DNA of 64,000 nt from an uncultured Clostridium sp. (GCA_900551615.1 URWN01000004.1:12184-76183); one strand, 5' to 3'. Counted from the stretch's first letter, positions 43,407 through 52,677 are shown. Notes: a model not told the origin generated them from the letters alone. Translations and numbers: made by a program.

Positions 43407-45413
43407 CTATATCAATTCTGTTTTTGGTTTTCTTCCTCTTCTTTTTTGTTTTTCTTCTGATTTTTCATTTTCTTCTGCATTATTTTTTTCAGTTTTATTT
43501 GTTAATACTTTGTTATCTGCTCCAAATGTTTTTTTCCAGTGTTTTTCTACAAATTGGTCAAATAATTCTAAGTCAGAATCATCCATATTTTCTCTCATAC
43601 CTCTTAAGTTTTCATCTGTTATTGGATTTGTAATTATATATTCATCATCTACATATTCAAGTATGTTTCTGTATGTATATAATTGTCTATCTGTAACTTT
43701 TTCAAAGTAATGTGTTGCATTATCAAAGAATTTATCAAATTTTCCTTCTAATGTTTTTTCTTTTCTATGGTCAAATGTGTACTCATTTTTGTCTTCTATT
43801 GGTATACATTCTGTTATTCTTTCTACATATCTTTTTCCTCTAAAGTCTTTCTTTAAATGTATATCAAAGTTTAAAACTTGTACAACTTGTTCTTCTGCTG
43901 TTTTTTCGTTTTTGAATACTCCTGTTCTTAACATTGAGTTTCTTAATGCTGTTACTAAGTTAGGGAATGTTTTAGCATGGTGTGTAAATAATGTAAACTT
44001 AGATGCAACCTGTGCTGCTTGTATCATCCAAGATGCTACGGGGTCTGTTGCAACCTCACCTATGATGTTAACAGAACCGTCAGTTTTCTTTTGAACATCT
44101 AGACCTTCTTGTCCAGATATTGTGTCTGTTTCACGGAATGTTAAGATGTTTCTTGTTGGGTATATTTTTCTTAAGTGTAACTCGAATGCTGTTTCTTGAA
44201 CCCTTATGTTCATTGTTTCATATATATTTTCAATCATACCCATAAGCATTGTTGTTTTACCACAACCTTGCTCACCAGTTATTGATATAATTCTGGCTCC
44301 TTTTACTAAGTATTTTAATAATTCTATTGAATCTTCGCATCCTGGCTCACCTTTAAACCATTGTTCTAGTGTTGAACGTTTTACGTCAAACTTTCTTACG
44401 AAGAATGCCCATGTTTCTGAGAAGCTTGGTCTTACAACAACTACACGAGATCCGTCTTTCATTTCATTTATTTTGTAACCATTTGTGTCTGATAATTGTC
44501 CTGGGTTGTTGTATTTATAAATATTTTGACATACTCTTTTTAGTTCTGCTTCTGTTCCAAAGCTTAAAAATGCTAAACGTATTGATTTACCTTGGAAGAA
44601 TATCCAGATACTATCACATGCTCTTGGAACTTTATGTTCTGATACTTGTGTTAAATAGTCTGCATCTGATGTTTGTGCTACTTGGCTTAAGAAACTTTCT
44701 GGAAGTCCAGATACACCACCAGATATACCATCTATATTCATATCTCTTACTTCATCAATACTACTATATCCTTTATAATGTTGATATATTCTTTGTACTA
44801 CAACTGATAATTTATCTGTAAAATTTAATTGTAAATTTTCTTTTTCAAATATATCTTCGATTTCTTGTGATGTTATTACATATGCTGGTTTAGTTTCTCC
44901 TTCTACATATTTTAGTTCTGCTAAATTGTATTTTTTTATTATTTCAGTTAATGCTTCATACCCAAAATCTTTTTTATACATATACAATAAAATATCGAAT
45001 TTATCTTGTGCTGTTAGTAATGATGGAACATCAAATGATATTGCTTTTGATATATTTCCTTCATTTACTCCATATTCTTTTGAAAGTAAATCAAATATTA
45101 ATTCTTTTACATACTTTTTGTCGTTAACATCTCCATATGTACAACCTTTTAAGGCTTTTTTCAATTCATATTTTTTATTTTTTCTTCTTTTTAACTCTTC
45201 TTCTGAAAGACCAATATCATACAAGTTGACTTTTGTTATTTCGTCTAATCTTCTTTTAACAAATTCTTGCATTTTTTCTATTGTGTATGTCTTATCATCT
45301 ACATTAATTGCTGATTCTGTTGGTGCTTCTTTTTTCTTTTTTATATAATAGAAAATTGCTGCACCAGCTGCAACTAAAACAACTAGAGTTAATAGTATGT
45401 TTGCTATTGTCAT
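43407..45413 (-). CDS. CpaF/TadA-like secretion ATPase with N-terminal membrane helix
   Basis: 668 aa. Powers pilus assembly. The Walker A is ITGEQGCGKTTMLMG (~380); the Walker B region is VNIIGEVATDP (~445), followed by FTLFTHHAKTFPNLVTALRN (His box). An N-terminal ~20-residue helix (NILLTLVVLVAAGAAIFYYI) followed by KKKK anchors it in the membrane, which is not usual for CpaF. The C-terminal tail ends KQKRRGRKPKTELI. ATG follows AAGGGAG; 25 bases before the F-domain gene. Confidence 0.86.
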   Translation of the reverse strand: MTIANILLTLVVLVAAGAAIFYYIKKKKEAPTESAINVDDKTYTIEKMQEFVKRRLDEITKVNLYDIGLSEEELKRRKNKKYELKKALKGCTYGDVNDKKYVKELIFDLLSKEYGVNEGNISKAISFDVPSLLTAQDKFDILLYMYKKDFGYEALTEIIKKYNLAELKYVEGETKPAYVITSQEIEDIFEKENLQLNFTDKLSVVVQRIYQHYKGYSSIDEVRDMNIDGISGGVSGLPESFLSQVAQTSDADYLTQVSEHKVPRACDSIWIFFQGKSIRLAFLSFGTEAELKRVCQNIYKYNNPGQLSDTNGYKINEMKDGSRVVVVRPSFSETWAFFVRKFDVKRSTLEQWFKGEPGCEDSIELLKYLVKGARIISITGEQGCGKTTMLMGMIENIYETMNIRVQETAFELHLRKIYPTRNILTFRETDTISGQEGLDVQKKTDGSVNIIGEVATDPVASWMIQAAQVASKFTLFTHHAKTFPNLVTALRNSMLRTGVFKNEKTAEEQVVQVLNFDIHLKKDFRGKRYVERITECIPIEDKNEYTFDHRKEKTLEGKFDKFFDNATHYFEKVTDRQLYTYRNILEYVDDEYIITNPITDENLRGMRENMDDSDLELFDQFVEKHWKKTFGADNKVLTNKTEKNNAEENEKSEEKQKRRGRKPKTELI

Positions 45414-45475
45414 TTGATTTTCTCCCTTCGTTACATTTGGTTTTTGTAACCATTTTTATTTTGGTATTTTTTTTT

Positions 45476-46336
45476 TTACATTCTTGCTTGTAATTCTTGT
45501 AGTCTGTATATAATATTTTCTGCTGCTCTTTTTACTTCTGATGCAAATAGAGCATTTCTGTCGTCTGAATCTGATATTTTTTTAAATCTTAAAAATAAGT
45601 CTGGTACTCCTGCTTCACTTGCAGCTTCAAAATATAAAGTATTATAAGGTATTGTTAAAATTTGATTTCTTTCTTCTAAAAATCTTGATATATTTTTTAC
45701 ATTATATTTTGAAAATTTGTCATATCTTCCTACTAATATTAAAGTTTTTGGTGATTGCAATAATTCACTATTTTCTTTTTTCTCTTTTAGTTTTCTTAAA
45801 CTATTAAAGTTTTGTGATGTATTAACTATTACTAAATCTGAACTATCTACTATTCTTTGTCTTATTTCTTCACTTAAGTTGCTATCTAAATCAACAAATA
45901 CTTTATCATAATACATTCTTGCAACACTTATTAAATTTATATATTCTTCTGCTATTTCTTTTTCATCATCTTCTGTTTGAGATCTTTTATTTTTGTCTGC
46001 GCCTAATATTATTTCTAGTCTATCTTTAAATACAACTTTAGTATAATTTGTTATTAGTTCTGGAGTTAGTTTATTGCTTCTTGCAATTTTTGCTATTCCT
46101 TCTATTCCACTTTCTGAATCAATTGCTGATGTTCTATTTCCTAATATTCCTAGTCTCATTTTTTTTGCTTGTTGTTCTTCAAAAAAGCAGCTGTTTATTT
46201 TATCTTCTTTATTAGTTGTAGATATTATTAATATTCTATTATTATTATTTATTGCCATGTGTGTTGCAATTGCAACTAATGACATTGTCTTTCCTGTTTC
46301 TTCTTCCAAATTATTAACAAATGTTATTACTGACAT
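45476..46336 (-). CDS. TadZ/CpaE-like MinD-family protein
   Basis: 286 aa, P-loop fold. The N-terminal loop reads NNLEEETGKTMSLVAIATHM: it keeps GKT but lacks the usual KGGVGKTT glycines. YYDKVFVDLDSNLSEEIRQR matches the second conserved strand (DxxxDLD) and SDLVIVNTSQN the third. Such proteins localise Tad machinery. The start lies 2 bases after the previous gene's stop, with the ribosome site inside that gene. Confidence 0.72.
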   Translation of the reverse strand: MSVITFVNNLEEETGKTMSLVAIATHMAINNNNRILIISTTNKEDKINSCFFEEQQAKKMRLGILGNRTSAIDSESGIEGIAKIARSNKLTPELITNYTKVVFKDRLEIILGADKNKRSQTEDDEKEIAEEYINLISVARMYYDKVFVDLDSNLSEEIRQRIVDSSDLVIVNTSQNFNSLRKLKEKKENSELLQSPKTLILVGRYDKFSKYNVKNISRFLEERNQILTIPYNTLYFEAASEAGVPDLFLRFKKISDSDDRNALFASEVKRAAENIIYRLQELQARM

Positions 46337-46338
46337 TC

Positions 46339-47031
46339 TTATGCTCCTTTTTCTATAGCTTTTATAGCTTTTCTTATATTAGAATCATTGTTTTGGTCTA
46401 AAACTTGTTGTATTATAAAGCTCATACTTTCTTTATACTGTAAGCTTATTTTTTTTAATTTTATTTTTTGTAGTCTTTGGTTTTCAGTAATTACCACTGA
46501 GTCTCCGTTTTCTATTGGGAAATATATTCTTTCATCTTCCCAAATTATTTTATAACCTAGTGATAAATAATTTAAATATTCATCATCTTCTTTTAGTACT
46601 TCTTTTGTAAAAATAGTTTTTGTTAGCTTAATTGGCACAGTTATATTGCTTAATATTTCAAGTCCTCTTTTTAATGAATATACATCAAATGATGTAACAA
46701 AATAATTTTTGTCAGCTTTTTCTAATTCGAATTGTTCAACTCTTTCTATTGTGTCACAATCTATTAGTAATATATCATATGGCAATTCACCTGTTGTACC
46801 TATATATCTTTGAATTTCTAATACATTGTTAAATCCAACTGCTACATCCATATCTTCAAAAGAAGTTATATATGAAACAGTAGGATCTATTGCTGGTACA
46901 ACGTATCTTGCTTTTTGGTTTATTGTTGAATCTACAACTAGAACTCTGTAATTCATTACGGTTAATACTTTTGCTATATTCAATAATAAGTCTGTTTTAT
47001 CATAAGCCCCTATAAATCCTATTTTTTTCAT
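46339..47031 (-). CDS. Second TadZ/MinD-like protein, degenerate ATPase
   Basis: 230 aa. GFIGAYDKTDLLLNIAKVL takes the place of a Walker A without GKT; YRVLVVDSTINQKARYVVPA and YDILLIDCDTIERVE match MinD strands. It is probably a non-hydrolysing partner of the protein encoded next. AGGAGAG upstream. Confidence 0.7.
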   Translation of the reverse strand: MKKIGFIGAYDKTDLLLNIAKVLTVMNYRVLVVDSTINQKARYVVPAIDPTVSYITSFEDMDVAVGFNNVLEIQRYIGTTGELPYDILLIDCDTIERVEQFELEKADKNYFVTSFDVYSLKRGLEILSNITVPIKLTKTIFTKEVLKEDDEYLNYLSLGYKIIWEDERIYFPIENGDSVVITENQRLQKIKLKKISLQYKESMSFIIQQVLDQNNDSNIRKAIKAIEKGA

Positions 47032-47053
47032 ATATAACTCTCCTTTTTATATT

Positions 47054-48136
47054 TTAATTTCCTCCTAAAGAGTCTAAGTATTCTTTTCTTGTTTCTTTAG
47101 AATTTGTTACACTTTCTTCAATCTTTGTTTTTAAGTTTTCTTCTCCGTCTGCTCCACTGTTATTTATTGTTGAGTTTATGTTACCTCTTACTATTCCTTG
47201 TTCTGAGTTGTATCTTTGAATTAATGCATTCTTTGCTGTTTGAACAATATTTGGGTCAGCATTTATTAGTTCCATTACTTCTCCTTTTGGAACATATGTA
47301 GGAGTTGCTGCATTTTGTATTCCAGCTTCTGTATATGTTACAACTTTTAATGTTGCTCCTATTGATCTATATGCATCTACTATTGCATTATTCATTGTTA
47401 TTATTTCTTCTTCAGATAGTTTAAGCCAAATAGTATCGGCTGAATCTACTCCATTAATTTGAGGTATTTCTACTTGTTTTTTAGAAACTACAATATAATC
47501 TTGACCTGATGGAAGTGATAATCTTACATCTATGTATTCTCCTGTTTCTATTTGTGTTGGTAAAACTAGCATATTATATTCTACTTTTCTTAAATCATCT
47601 GTTGTTTTTTCATCAGATTTTGAGATCATGTCTATTGTTACAACAGAATTTTTATTCATATTTACTTTTGCTATTATTGGAGTTTCTGCAAGTTCAATAT
47701 ACTCTTTATTTCCACCTTTTTCTATATAGTAACTTCCTGTTTCGTCTTCTGTTTTTATTTCTGATTTAGTTCCATTTTTTGTTATATATAATGTAGCAAC
47801 ATTGTTTTTATATTCTGTTGTTACTTCATTTCCCTCTTTGTCTGATAATGCATAATTTGAAAGAATTGATGTATCTCCAATTGCATTACTTGGTACAAGA
47901 TTTTTATTTACAACTTGTTGTTTTAACATATCTGTTGTTATAACTTGTCCTGATATTACATCTTGTGATAATACCCAAACTTTTACACTGTTTGCTTGTT
48001 CTTGTGCCTCTTTTTCTTTATAATTTTTTAATTGAATAATCAATAATGCTATTACTGCTCCTCCTAGTATTAATGCTACTAATACTCCTAATAAAAATGA
48101 ATTTCTTGCTTTTCTTTGCATTGGATTTGTTGCCAT
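47054..48136 (-). CDS. CpaB/RcpC-like SAF-domain pilus assembly protein
   Basis: 360 aa. One N-terminal helix (~14-36), then an SAF domain (VLSQDVISGQVITTDMLKQQ ... AKVNMNKNSVVTIDMI) and RcpC-type strands (GEYIDVRLSLPSGQDYIVVS). CpaB normally works with a secretin; none is expected in a Gram-positive and none is seen. First gene of the operon; AAGGAGG upstream. Confidence 0.82.
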   Translation of the reverse strand: MATNPMQRKARNSFLLGVLVALILGGAVIALLIIQLKNYKEKEAQEQANSVKVWVLSQDVISGQVITTDMLKQQVVNKNLVPSNAIGDTSILSNYALSDKEGNEVTTEYKNNVATLYITKNGTKSEIKTEDETGSYYIEKGGNKEYIELAETPIIAKVNMNKNSVVTIDMISKSDEKTTDDLRKVEYNMLVLPTQIETGEYIDVRLSLPSGQDYIVVSKKQVEIPQINGVDSADTIWLKLSEEEIITMNNAIVDAYRSIGATLKVVTYTEAGIQNAATPTYVPKGEVMELINADPNIVQTAKNALIQRYNSEQGIVRGNINSTINNSGADGEENLKTKIEESVTNSKETRKEYLDSLGGN

Positions 48137-48178
48137 TACAAATTCCTCCTTGTTTATTATTTTTATAACCTTTATTAC

Positions 48179-48207
48179 ATTTTACATCAATTTTATCCTT
48201 TAATCAA
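48179..48207 (-). promoter_or_regulatory. Candidate promoter of the Tad-like operon
   Basis: Minus strand: TTGATT (48202-48207), 17 bases, TAAAAT (48179-48184) preceded by TG. It lies 43 bases upstream of the CpaB-like start. Confidence 0.45.
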
Positions 48208-48292
48208 CAAAATACCGTCTTGTAACAAAAAGTTCATATTATTGTAACATTTCTGTAATATTGATTGTTTTTAGTTGTTTTGTCCTCTTTTT

Positions 48293-49172
48293 CTACATAT
48301 TTGTACAATATTTTTCTATTGCATTTTTAACACCATCATTATCATTGTCATTTGTTACATAATCCGCTATTTCTTTAATTCTAGGTGTACTTTGTCCCAT
48401 TGCAATTCCTATGCCGGCATTTTGTATCATTAATTTATCATTCATGTTATCTCCGTATTGCAATAACTTCTTCTTTTTTTATATTCAACTTATTTATTAA
48501 ATATTCAATAGCTGTCCATTTATCTACTTCTTTTAATGATATTTCTGTGTAGAAATATTCTATATTTACATCTTCAGTTCCTTGTTTTATAACTTTTCTA
48601 GACATATGGCTTACATCTAAAATATCTATATCAGAAATTGTTTTTAGTTTTCTTATTACTGAATTAAAAATTGATTTTGTTTCGTCACATATTGTTATTT
48701 TTAAATATTTTTCATTATCTGAGTTTTTTATATATTCTATAATATCTTCAACTATTGTTATGTTAGTTTTATTTTTTTCTTCTTTTTTTAAATTTTCTTT
48801 ATAATAATACAAAACATTATGTTTTAATTGTTTAGCTATAATTGTTTCTTCTGTATAAATATTATATGATATACTATTTTCTTCACATATTTTTGCTATT
48901 TCTAATACTTTTGATTTACTTAAGAATTTTTCATATATTATTTTGTCTTTTTTTATATCATAAATTAAAGCACCATTTCCAGCAATAAAGTAATTATTTG
49001 ATTCTATTTCTTTTGCGATTTCTTTTATTGAGTCTATTGGTCTTCCTGATGCTATTATTACATCTGTTCCTTGTTCTATTGTTTGTTTTATTGTTTTTTT
49101 AGTTTCTTCTGTTACTGTTCCATATTTATTTAGCATTGTTCCATCTAAATCAACTGCTATTAATTTATACAT
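48293..49172 (-). pseudogene. Cof-type HAD phosphatase with +1 frameshift at ~48455
   Basis: Sugar-phosphate phosphatase of the Cof subfamily. Motif I is AVDLDGTMLN (residues ~5-14), motif II VIIASGRP, motif III ...SLKEVDKWTAIEYL. At 48455 an extra base (C on the minus strand, ATA-C-GGA) shifts the frame and it stops at 48447. Without it the frame runs on as EEVIAIGDNMNDKLMIQNAG and IAMGQSTPRIKEIADYV to TAG at 48293; GDNMND is the essential motif IV. ATG at 49172 follows AAAGGAGG. Confidence 0.88.
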
Positions 49173-49361
49173 TGGTTCCTCCTTTGTTTTTGTTGTTTTA
49201 TTTTCTTCTATCGTTCCTTGAAGTTTATACCACATTTTTATGTTTTTTTCAATTTTTTTGTAAAAATTTCCTGTTTATTTTTTTCATTTTTGCAAATGAT
49301 AGTATTAGAAAAAGCAAATGTTTTTTTCTAGAAAATGTAGATTTGCAGGAGGTGAATTATA

Positions 49362-49559
49362 ATGGCAAACAATTCAAACAAAAAATTAGTTCCAGAAGCT
49401 ATGACTGCTTTAGACAAATTCAAATACGAAGTTGCTAGCGAAGTTGGTGTTAATTTAAAAGACGGATACAATGGTGATATATCTGCTAGAGATGCTGGTA
49501 GAATAGGTGGTAACATGGTTAAAAAAATGATTCAACAAGTTGAAAATAATATGAAATAG
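49362..49559 (+). CDS. Alpha/beta-type small acid-soluble spore protein
   Basis: 65 aa. KFKYEVASEVGVNLKDGYNG holds the GPR cleavage site (E-VA-SE) and DISARDAGRIGGNMVKKMI is the second conserved block. It coats and protects spore DNA. GCAGGAGGTG precedes the ATG; a forespore (SigG) promoter is expected, but the upstream GATAGTA is only a partial match. Confidence 0.95.
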   Translation: MANNSNKKLVPEAMTALDKFKYEVASEVGVNLKDGYNGDISARDAGRIGGNMVKKMIQQVENNMK

Positions 49560-49677
49560 TTTTATTTTTAATAGTTAATATCATTTTTTGATAGACTGAC
49601 AGAATTTATTTCTTAATGATTGAGGTAGAAAGTTATATTTTGTTTTTTATATTTTTTATAATTTACTTATAAAATAG

Positions 49678-49712
49678 AAAAGGCAGGATATGATTTCCTG
49701 CCTTTTATTTTG
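49678..49712. terminator. Bidirectional terminator SASP/49716 gene
   Basis: AAAAGGCAGGA with TCCTGCCTTTT, 7-base loop, T-rich on both strands. Confidence 0.88.
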
Positions 49713-49715
49713 ATT

Positions 49716-49922
49716 TTATTGTTTATGTTCTAGATATATATCGTTTATATCTTCTTTTTGATAAGTTTGCTGTATTTTTTCTAATTCTCGTTGTTGTGCT
49801 TGTGCTTTATAGTTTGTATTTACATATACTGCAACTACAACTATTACAAAAAATAACATACTCATTAAAACAAATAAAGTTATTGAACCTTTTTGTTCTT
49901 TTATTTTTGATTTTAATTTCAT
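49716..49922 (-). CDS. Small TadE/pilin-like membrane protein, 68 aa
   Basis: Basic leader MKLKSKIKEQKG, then SITLFVLMSMLFFVIVVVAV (one helix) and a charged helix ending DINDIYLEHKQ. KG-SITLFVL resembles the N-terminal signal of TadE/TadG-like pseudopilins. It lies ~1.6 kb upstream of the Tad-like operon on the same strand, past the HAD gene and SASP. AAAAGGTGA upstream. Function unknown. Confidence 0.65.
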   Translation of the reverse strand: MKLKSKIKEQKGSITLFVLMSMLFFVIVVVAVYVNTNYKAQAQQRELEKIQQTYQKEDINDIYLEHKQ

Positions 49923-49965
49923 AATTAATCACCTTTTAATTATGTTTCGTTATGTACTATTTTGT

Positions 49966-50493
49966 TTATGCTTCTGGCTCTACTAATCCATAATTTTTTC
50001 CATCTTTTAATTTATGTATAACATTTACTTTTCCTGTTTCTACATTTATAAAAGCTAAGAAATTGTGTGTTGGATGTGCTTTTAATTCTAACACTGCATC
50101 TTCTGGTGTTATTGGTTTTATTTCATAGTAAGAAGTTTTTATTATTTCGTTTGATATTTCTGCAATGTGGTCACTTTCAACTTCCATTGTTTTTAAGCTT
50201 GCATCTTTCATCATTTTTTCTTTTTTTGTTTTTGCTTTTCTTATTTGTCCTTCTAATATGTCTATATCTTTATCTATAGATGCATACATGTCTTTGTCTT
50301 CTGTAACAGCTCTGTATTTTTCTCCATTTGCTATTATACAAATTTCTGCTGTTTGTTCATTTTTTTCTGTTTTTAAAGTAACATCTGCTTCGGCATCTTC
50401 AAAATATTTGTCGATTCTGTCTAATTTTTTTTCAACATAATCGTTTATTGCTTCTGTTATCTTTAGTTCTTTTCCTATAATTTTTATTTTCAT
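49966..50493 (-). CDS. hpf: Ribosome hibernation promoting factor, long form
   Basis: 175 aa. N-terminal S30AE domain (MKIKIIGKELKITEAINDYVEKKL) and C-terminal dimerisation domain (IIKTSYYEIKPITPEDAVLE, HNFLAFIN). Forms inactive 100S ribosomes. AAGGGAG upstream. Confidence 0.94.
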   Translation of the reverse strand: MKIKIIGKELKITEAINDYVEKKLDRIDKYFEDAEADVTLKTEKNEQTAEICIIANGEKYRAVTEDKDMYASIDKDIDILEGQIRKAKTKKEKMMKDASLKTMEVESDHIAEISNEIIKTSYYEIKPITPEDAVLELKAHPTHNFLAFINVETGKVNVIHKLKDGKNYGLVEPEA

Positions 50494-50566
50494 AAAAATC
50501 GCTCCCTTCTTTTTTACTTTTGCCTACACTCATTATATCGGTTCTTTTTATTTTTTGCAAGCATTT

Positions 50567-51295
50567 TTAAAATAAATCTTCTAATTTGTACTCTTTTTCT
50601 AATTTCTCGTTAAAATAAATCTTGCTTATTAATTCAAATTCTCGTAAACTGTCGTCTTTTAGATTAAATGAATATAATTTTTTAGGAGGTGCTGAAACTG
50701 TATATAAAATAGCATTTTTTGTACTTTCACTCATGTTCAAAGAAGACTTGTCCTGTCTTCCACAGCTATCGCATTTAAACCCATTATCTCTTATAGAAAA
50801 TTTAGTAAGTTCATTTTCCTCTTTGCAACTAATGCATTTTGTTACTCTTGGCATAAATCCTAAAATACATAATAATCTTATTTTAAATACACTTAATACA
50901 AAATCTTTATCTTTTTCCGTTTCTGATATTGTGTATAGTGTATTTAAAAATAGTTGTAATATTTTGTAACAGTTCTCATTTTCTTCTGTTACGTCTTGAA
51001 TTATTTTATTTATATGTATTGCATATTTTAGTTTGTCTAAATCTGTACGTAAATTATAAAAAATTTCTATTGTTTCACATGAATTTATATGGTATGTATT
51101 TGTTCCTTTATACATCATATATTCACCAAAGCAAAATAATTGTGTACCTGCTAAAAGAGCACTTTGTGGCCTTCGTGCTCCTTTTGCTACACAAGATATT
51201 TTTCCATAATTTGGTGTTAATATTGTAAGCATTTTGTCATAATCTCCTAAGTTATTTTCCGCAATTACTATTCCATTTAATTTTATATTTGCCAT
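50567..51295 (-). CDS. recO: DNA repair protein RecO
   Basis: Recombination mediator loading RecA. OB domain at the N-terminus (IKLNGIVIAENNLGDYDKML; KGARRPQS) and a zinc site CISC...CDSC (~155-175). 242 aa from the ATG at 51295; a TTG four codons earlier is also open. No clear ribosome site precedes either; a GGGGG sits ~45 bases upstream at the yqzL stop. It follows era-yqzL as in Bacillus. Confidence 0.9.
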   Translation of the reverse strand: MANIKLNGIVIAENNLGDYDKMLTILTPNYGKISCVAKGARRPQSALLAGTQLFCFGEYMMYKGTNTYHINSCETIEIFYNLRTDLDKLKYAIHINKIIQDVTEENENCYKILQLFLNTLYTISETEKDKDFVLSVFKIRLLCILGFMPRVTKCISCKEENELTKFSIRDNGFKCDSCGRQDKSSLNMSESTKNAILYTVSAPPKKLYSFNLKDDSLREFELISKIYFNEKLEKEYKLEDLF

Positions 51296-51354
51296 TTGAT
51301 AATTCAAGCTAAAATATTTTTTGATATTTTTTAATATTTTAACTTGTTCCCCCT

Positions 51355-51522
51355 TTATAATTGTGCATTTTTATTTATATTTTCAATATTTTTTACATTC
51401 ATATTTGTTATTTTTTGTATTTCTTGAATTCCTTTTTCTGCATTTTCTATTTGTTTATATTCTAGGAATGTATTTATATTACCAGTATTTTTAAACATAT
51501 CCCATGCTATTTTTTTAATCAT
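51355..51522 (-). CDS. yqzL: YqzL family small protein, 55 aa
   Basis: Short gene between era and recO. Translation begins MIKKIAWDMFKNTGNINTFL and continues EYKQIENAEKGIQEIQKI. The W-x-x-F-x-x-TG-x-I-x-x-(F/Y)L-x-(F/Y)K pattern is that of YqzL, encoded at this spot in Bacillus. AAAGGAGATG precedes the ATG. Function unknown. Confidence 0.85.
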   Translation of the reverse strand: MIKKIAWDMFKNTGNINTFLEYKQIENAEKGIQEIQKITNMNVKNIENINKNAQL

Positions 51523-51590
51523 GTGATCATCTCCTTTTTAAAGTTTTACCTTTAATTTATCTTTCGCAATTTTTCTAAATTTATACAATA

Positions 51591-52496
51591 TTATTTAAGT
51601 TTAAATTTGCTAACAATAGAATCATTATCAAGCCAATCATTTTTTACCTTTACCCATGTTTTTAAATTTATTTTTAAGCCAAAGTTTTGTTCCATGTCAA
51701 TTCTTGCTGCTCTTCCTATTCTTTTTAACATTTCTCCGTTTTTTCCTATAATTATTCCTTTATGTGATTCTCTTAAGCAATAAATTGTAGCTTCTATATC
51801 GTATATATCTTCACCTTGTTTATTTTGTCTTAAATTCATTTTTTCAACTTCAACATAAATTCCATGTGGTACTTCATCTTGCAATAATTTTAATGCTTTT
51901 TCTCTTATTGTTTCTTCTGCTAATTGTCTTAATGTTTGGTCTGTATATTCTTCTATATCATAATATGCGGGACCTGGTTTTAGGTTCTTTTCAATTTCAT
52001 CTAAAATAATATTTCTGTACTTTTCTTGATATGCTGAAATTGGTATAACTGCTGTAAAATTATATTCTTTGCTATATATATCTATTAAATTTAATAATTT
52101 TTCTCGTTTTACCAAATCTATTTTATTTATTATCAATATTGTTTTTCTTTTTGATTCTTTTATTTTATCTAATATTATTCTATCACCTTTTCCAATATCA
52201 TCACTTGTTGCTTCAATTAAAAACAATACTATATCTGAATCTGGTATTGTTGCAAATGATGTTTCTACCATTGTTTCATTTAGTTTATGTTTTGGTTTAT
52301 GTATTCCTGGAGTATCTGTAAATATTATTTGTGAATTTTCTCTATTTACAATTCCTTTTATTGCAGTTCTTGTTGTCTGCACTTTATTTGCAATTGCTGC
52401 CACTTTTTCTCCTACTAGTAAATTTATTAATGTCGATTTTCCTACGTTTGTTCTTCCAATTATTGTTACAAATCCTGATTTAAACTCTTTTTCCAT
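51591..52496 (-). CDS. era: GTPase Era
   Basis: Essential GTPase in 16S rRNA/30S maturation. G1 is GRTNVGKSTLINLL (the usual Pro is Thr), G3 DTPGIHKPKH, G4 NKIDL, and a C-terminal KH domain with HKGIIIGKNGEMLKRIG. 301 aa. GAGAGG precedes the ATG; a palindromic repeat lies 25 bases upstream. Confidence 0.95.
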   Translation of the reverse strand: MEKEFKSGFVTIIGRTNVGKSTLINLLVGEKVAAIANKVQTTRTAIKGIVNRENSQIIFTDTPGIHKPKHKLNETMVETSFATIPDSDIVLFLIEATSDDIGKGDRIILDKIKESKRKTILIINKIDLVKREKLLNLIDIYSKEYNFTAVIPISAYQEKYRNIILDEIEKNLKPGPAYYDIEEYTDQTLRQLAEETIREKALKLLQDEVPHGIYVEVEKMNLRQNKQGEDIYDIEATIYCLRESHKGIIIGKNGEMLKRIGRAARIDMEQNFGLKINLKTWVKVKNDWLDNDSIVSKFKLK

Positions 52497-52520
52497 TTTT
52501 TATTTCCTCTCTCTCCAATA

Positions 52521-52560
52521 TGTCCAATAGGTGTCCAATAGGGACGGTTCTTTTTGGACA
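52521..52560. repeat. 29-bp palindromic repeat, copy 3, with duplicated arm
   Basis: The 29-bp unit at 52532-52560 is the exact reverse complement of the copies at 9422 and 52759. It is preceded by a duplicated TGTCCAATAG, like copy 1. It faces copy 4 across 198 bases. Confidence 0.92.
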
Positions 52561-52677
52561 TTTATATTATACACCATTTTCATGCTAAATTTGTAGAATT
52601 TTTAAATTTTTTTATTTTTTTATTTTTTTATTTTATCATAATAACAAATATACTTAGTTTTAAAATATCTATTCAAA

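Noticed and set aside
49280..49345. SigG promoter of the SASP gene
   Set aside because: GATAGTA is a partial -10 match, but no acceptable -35 lies at the right distance, so it is not annotated.
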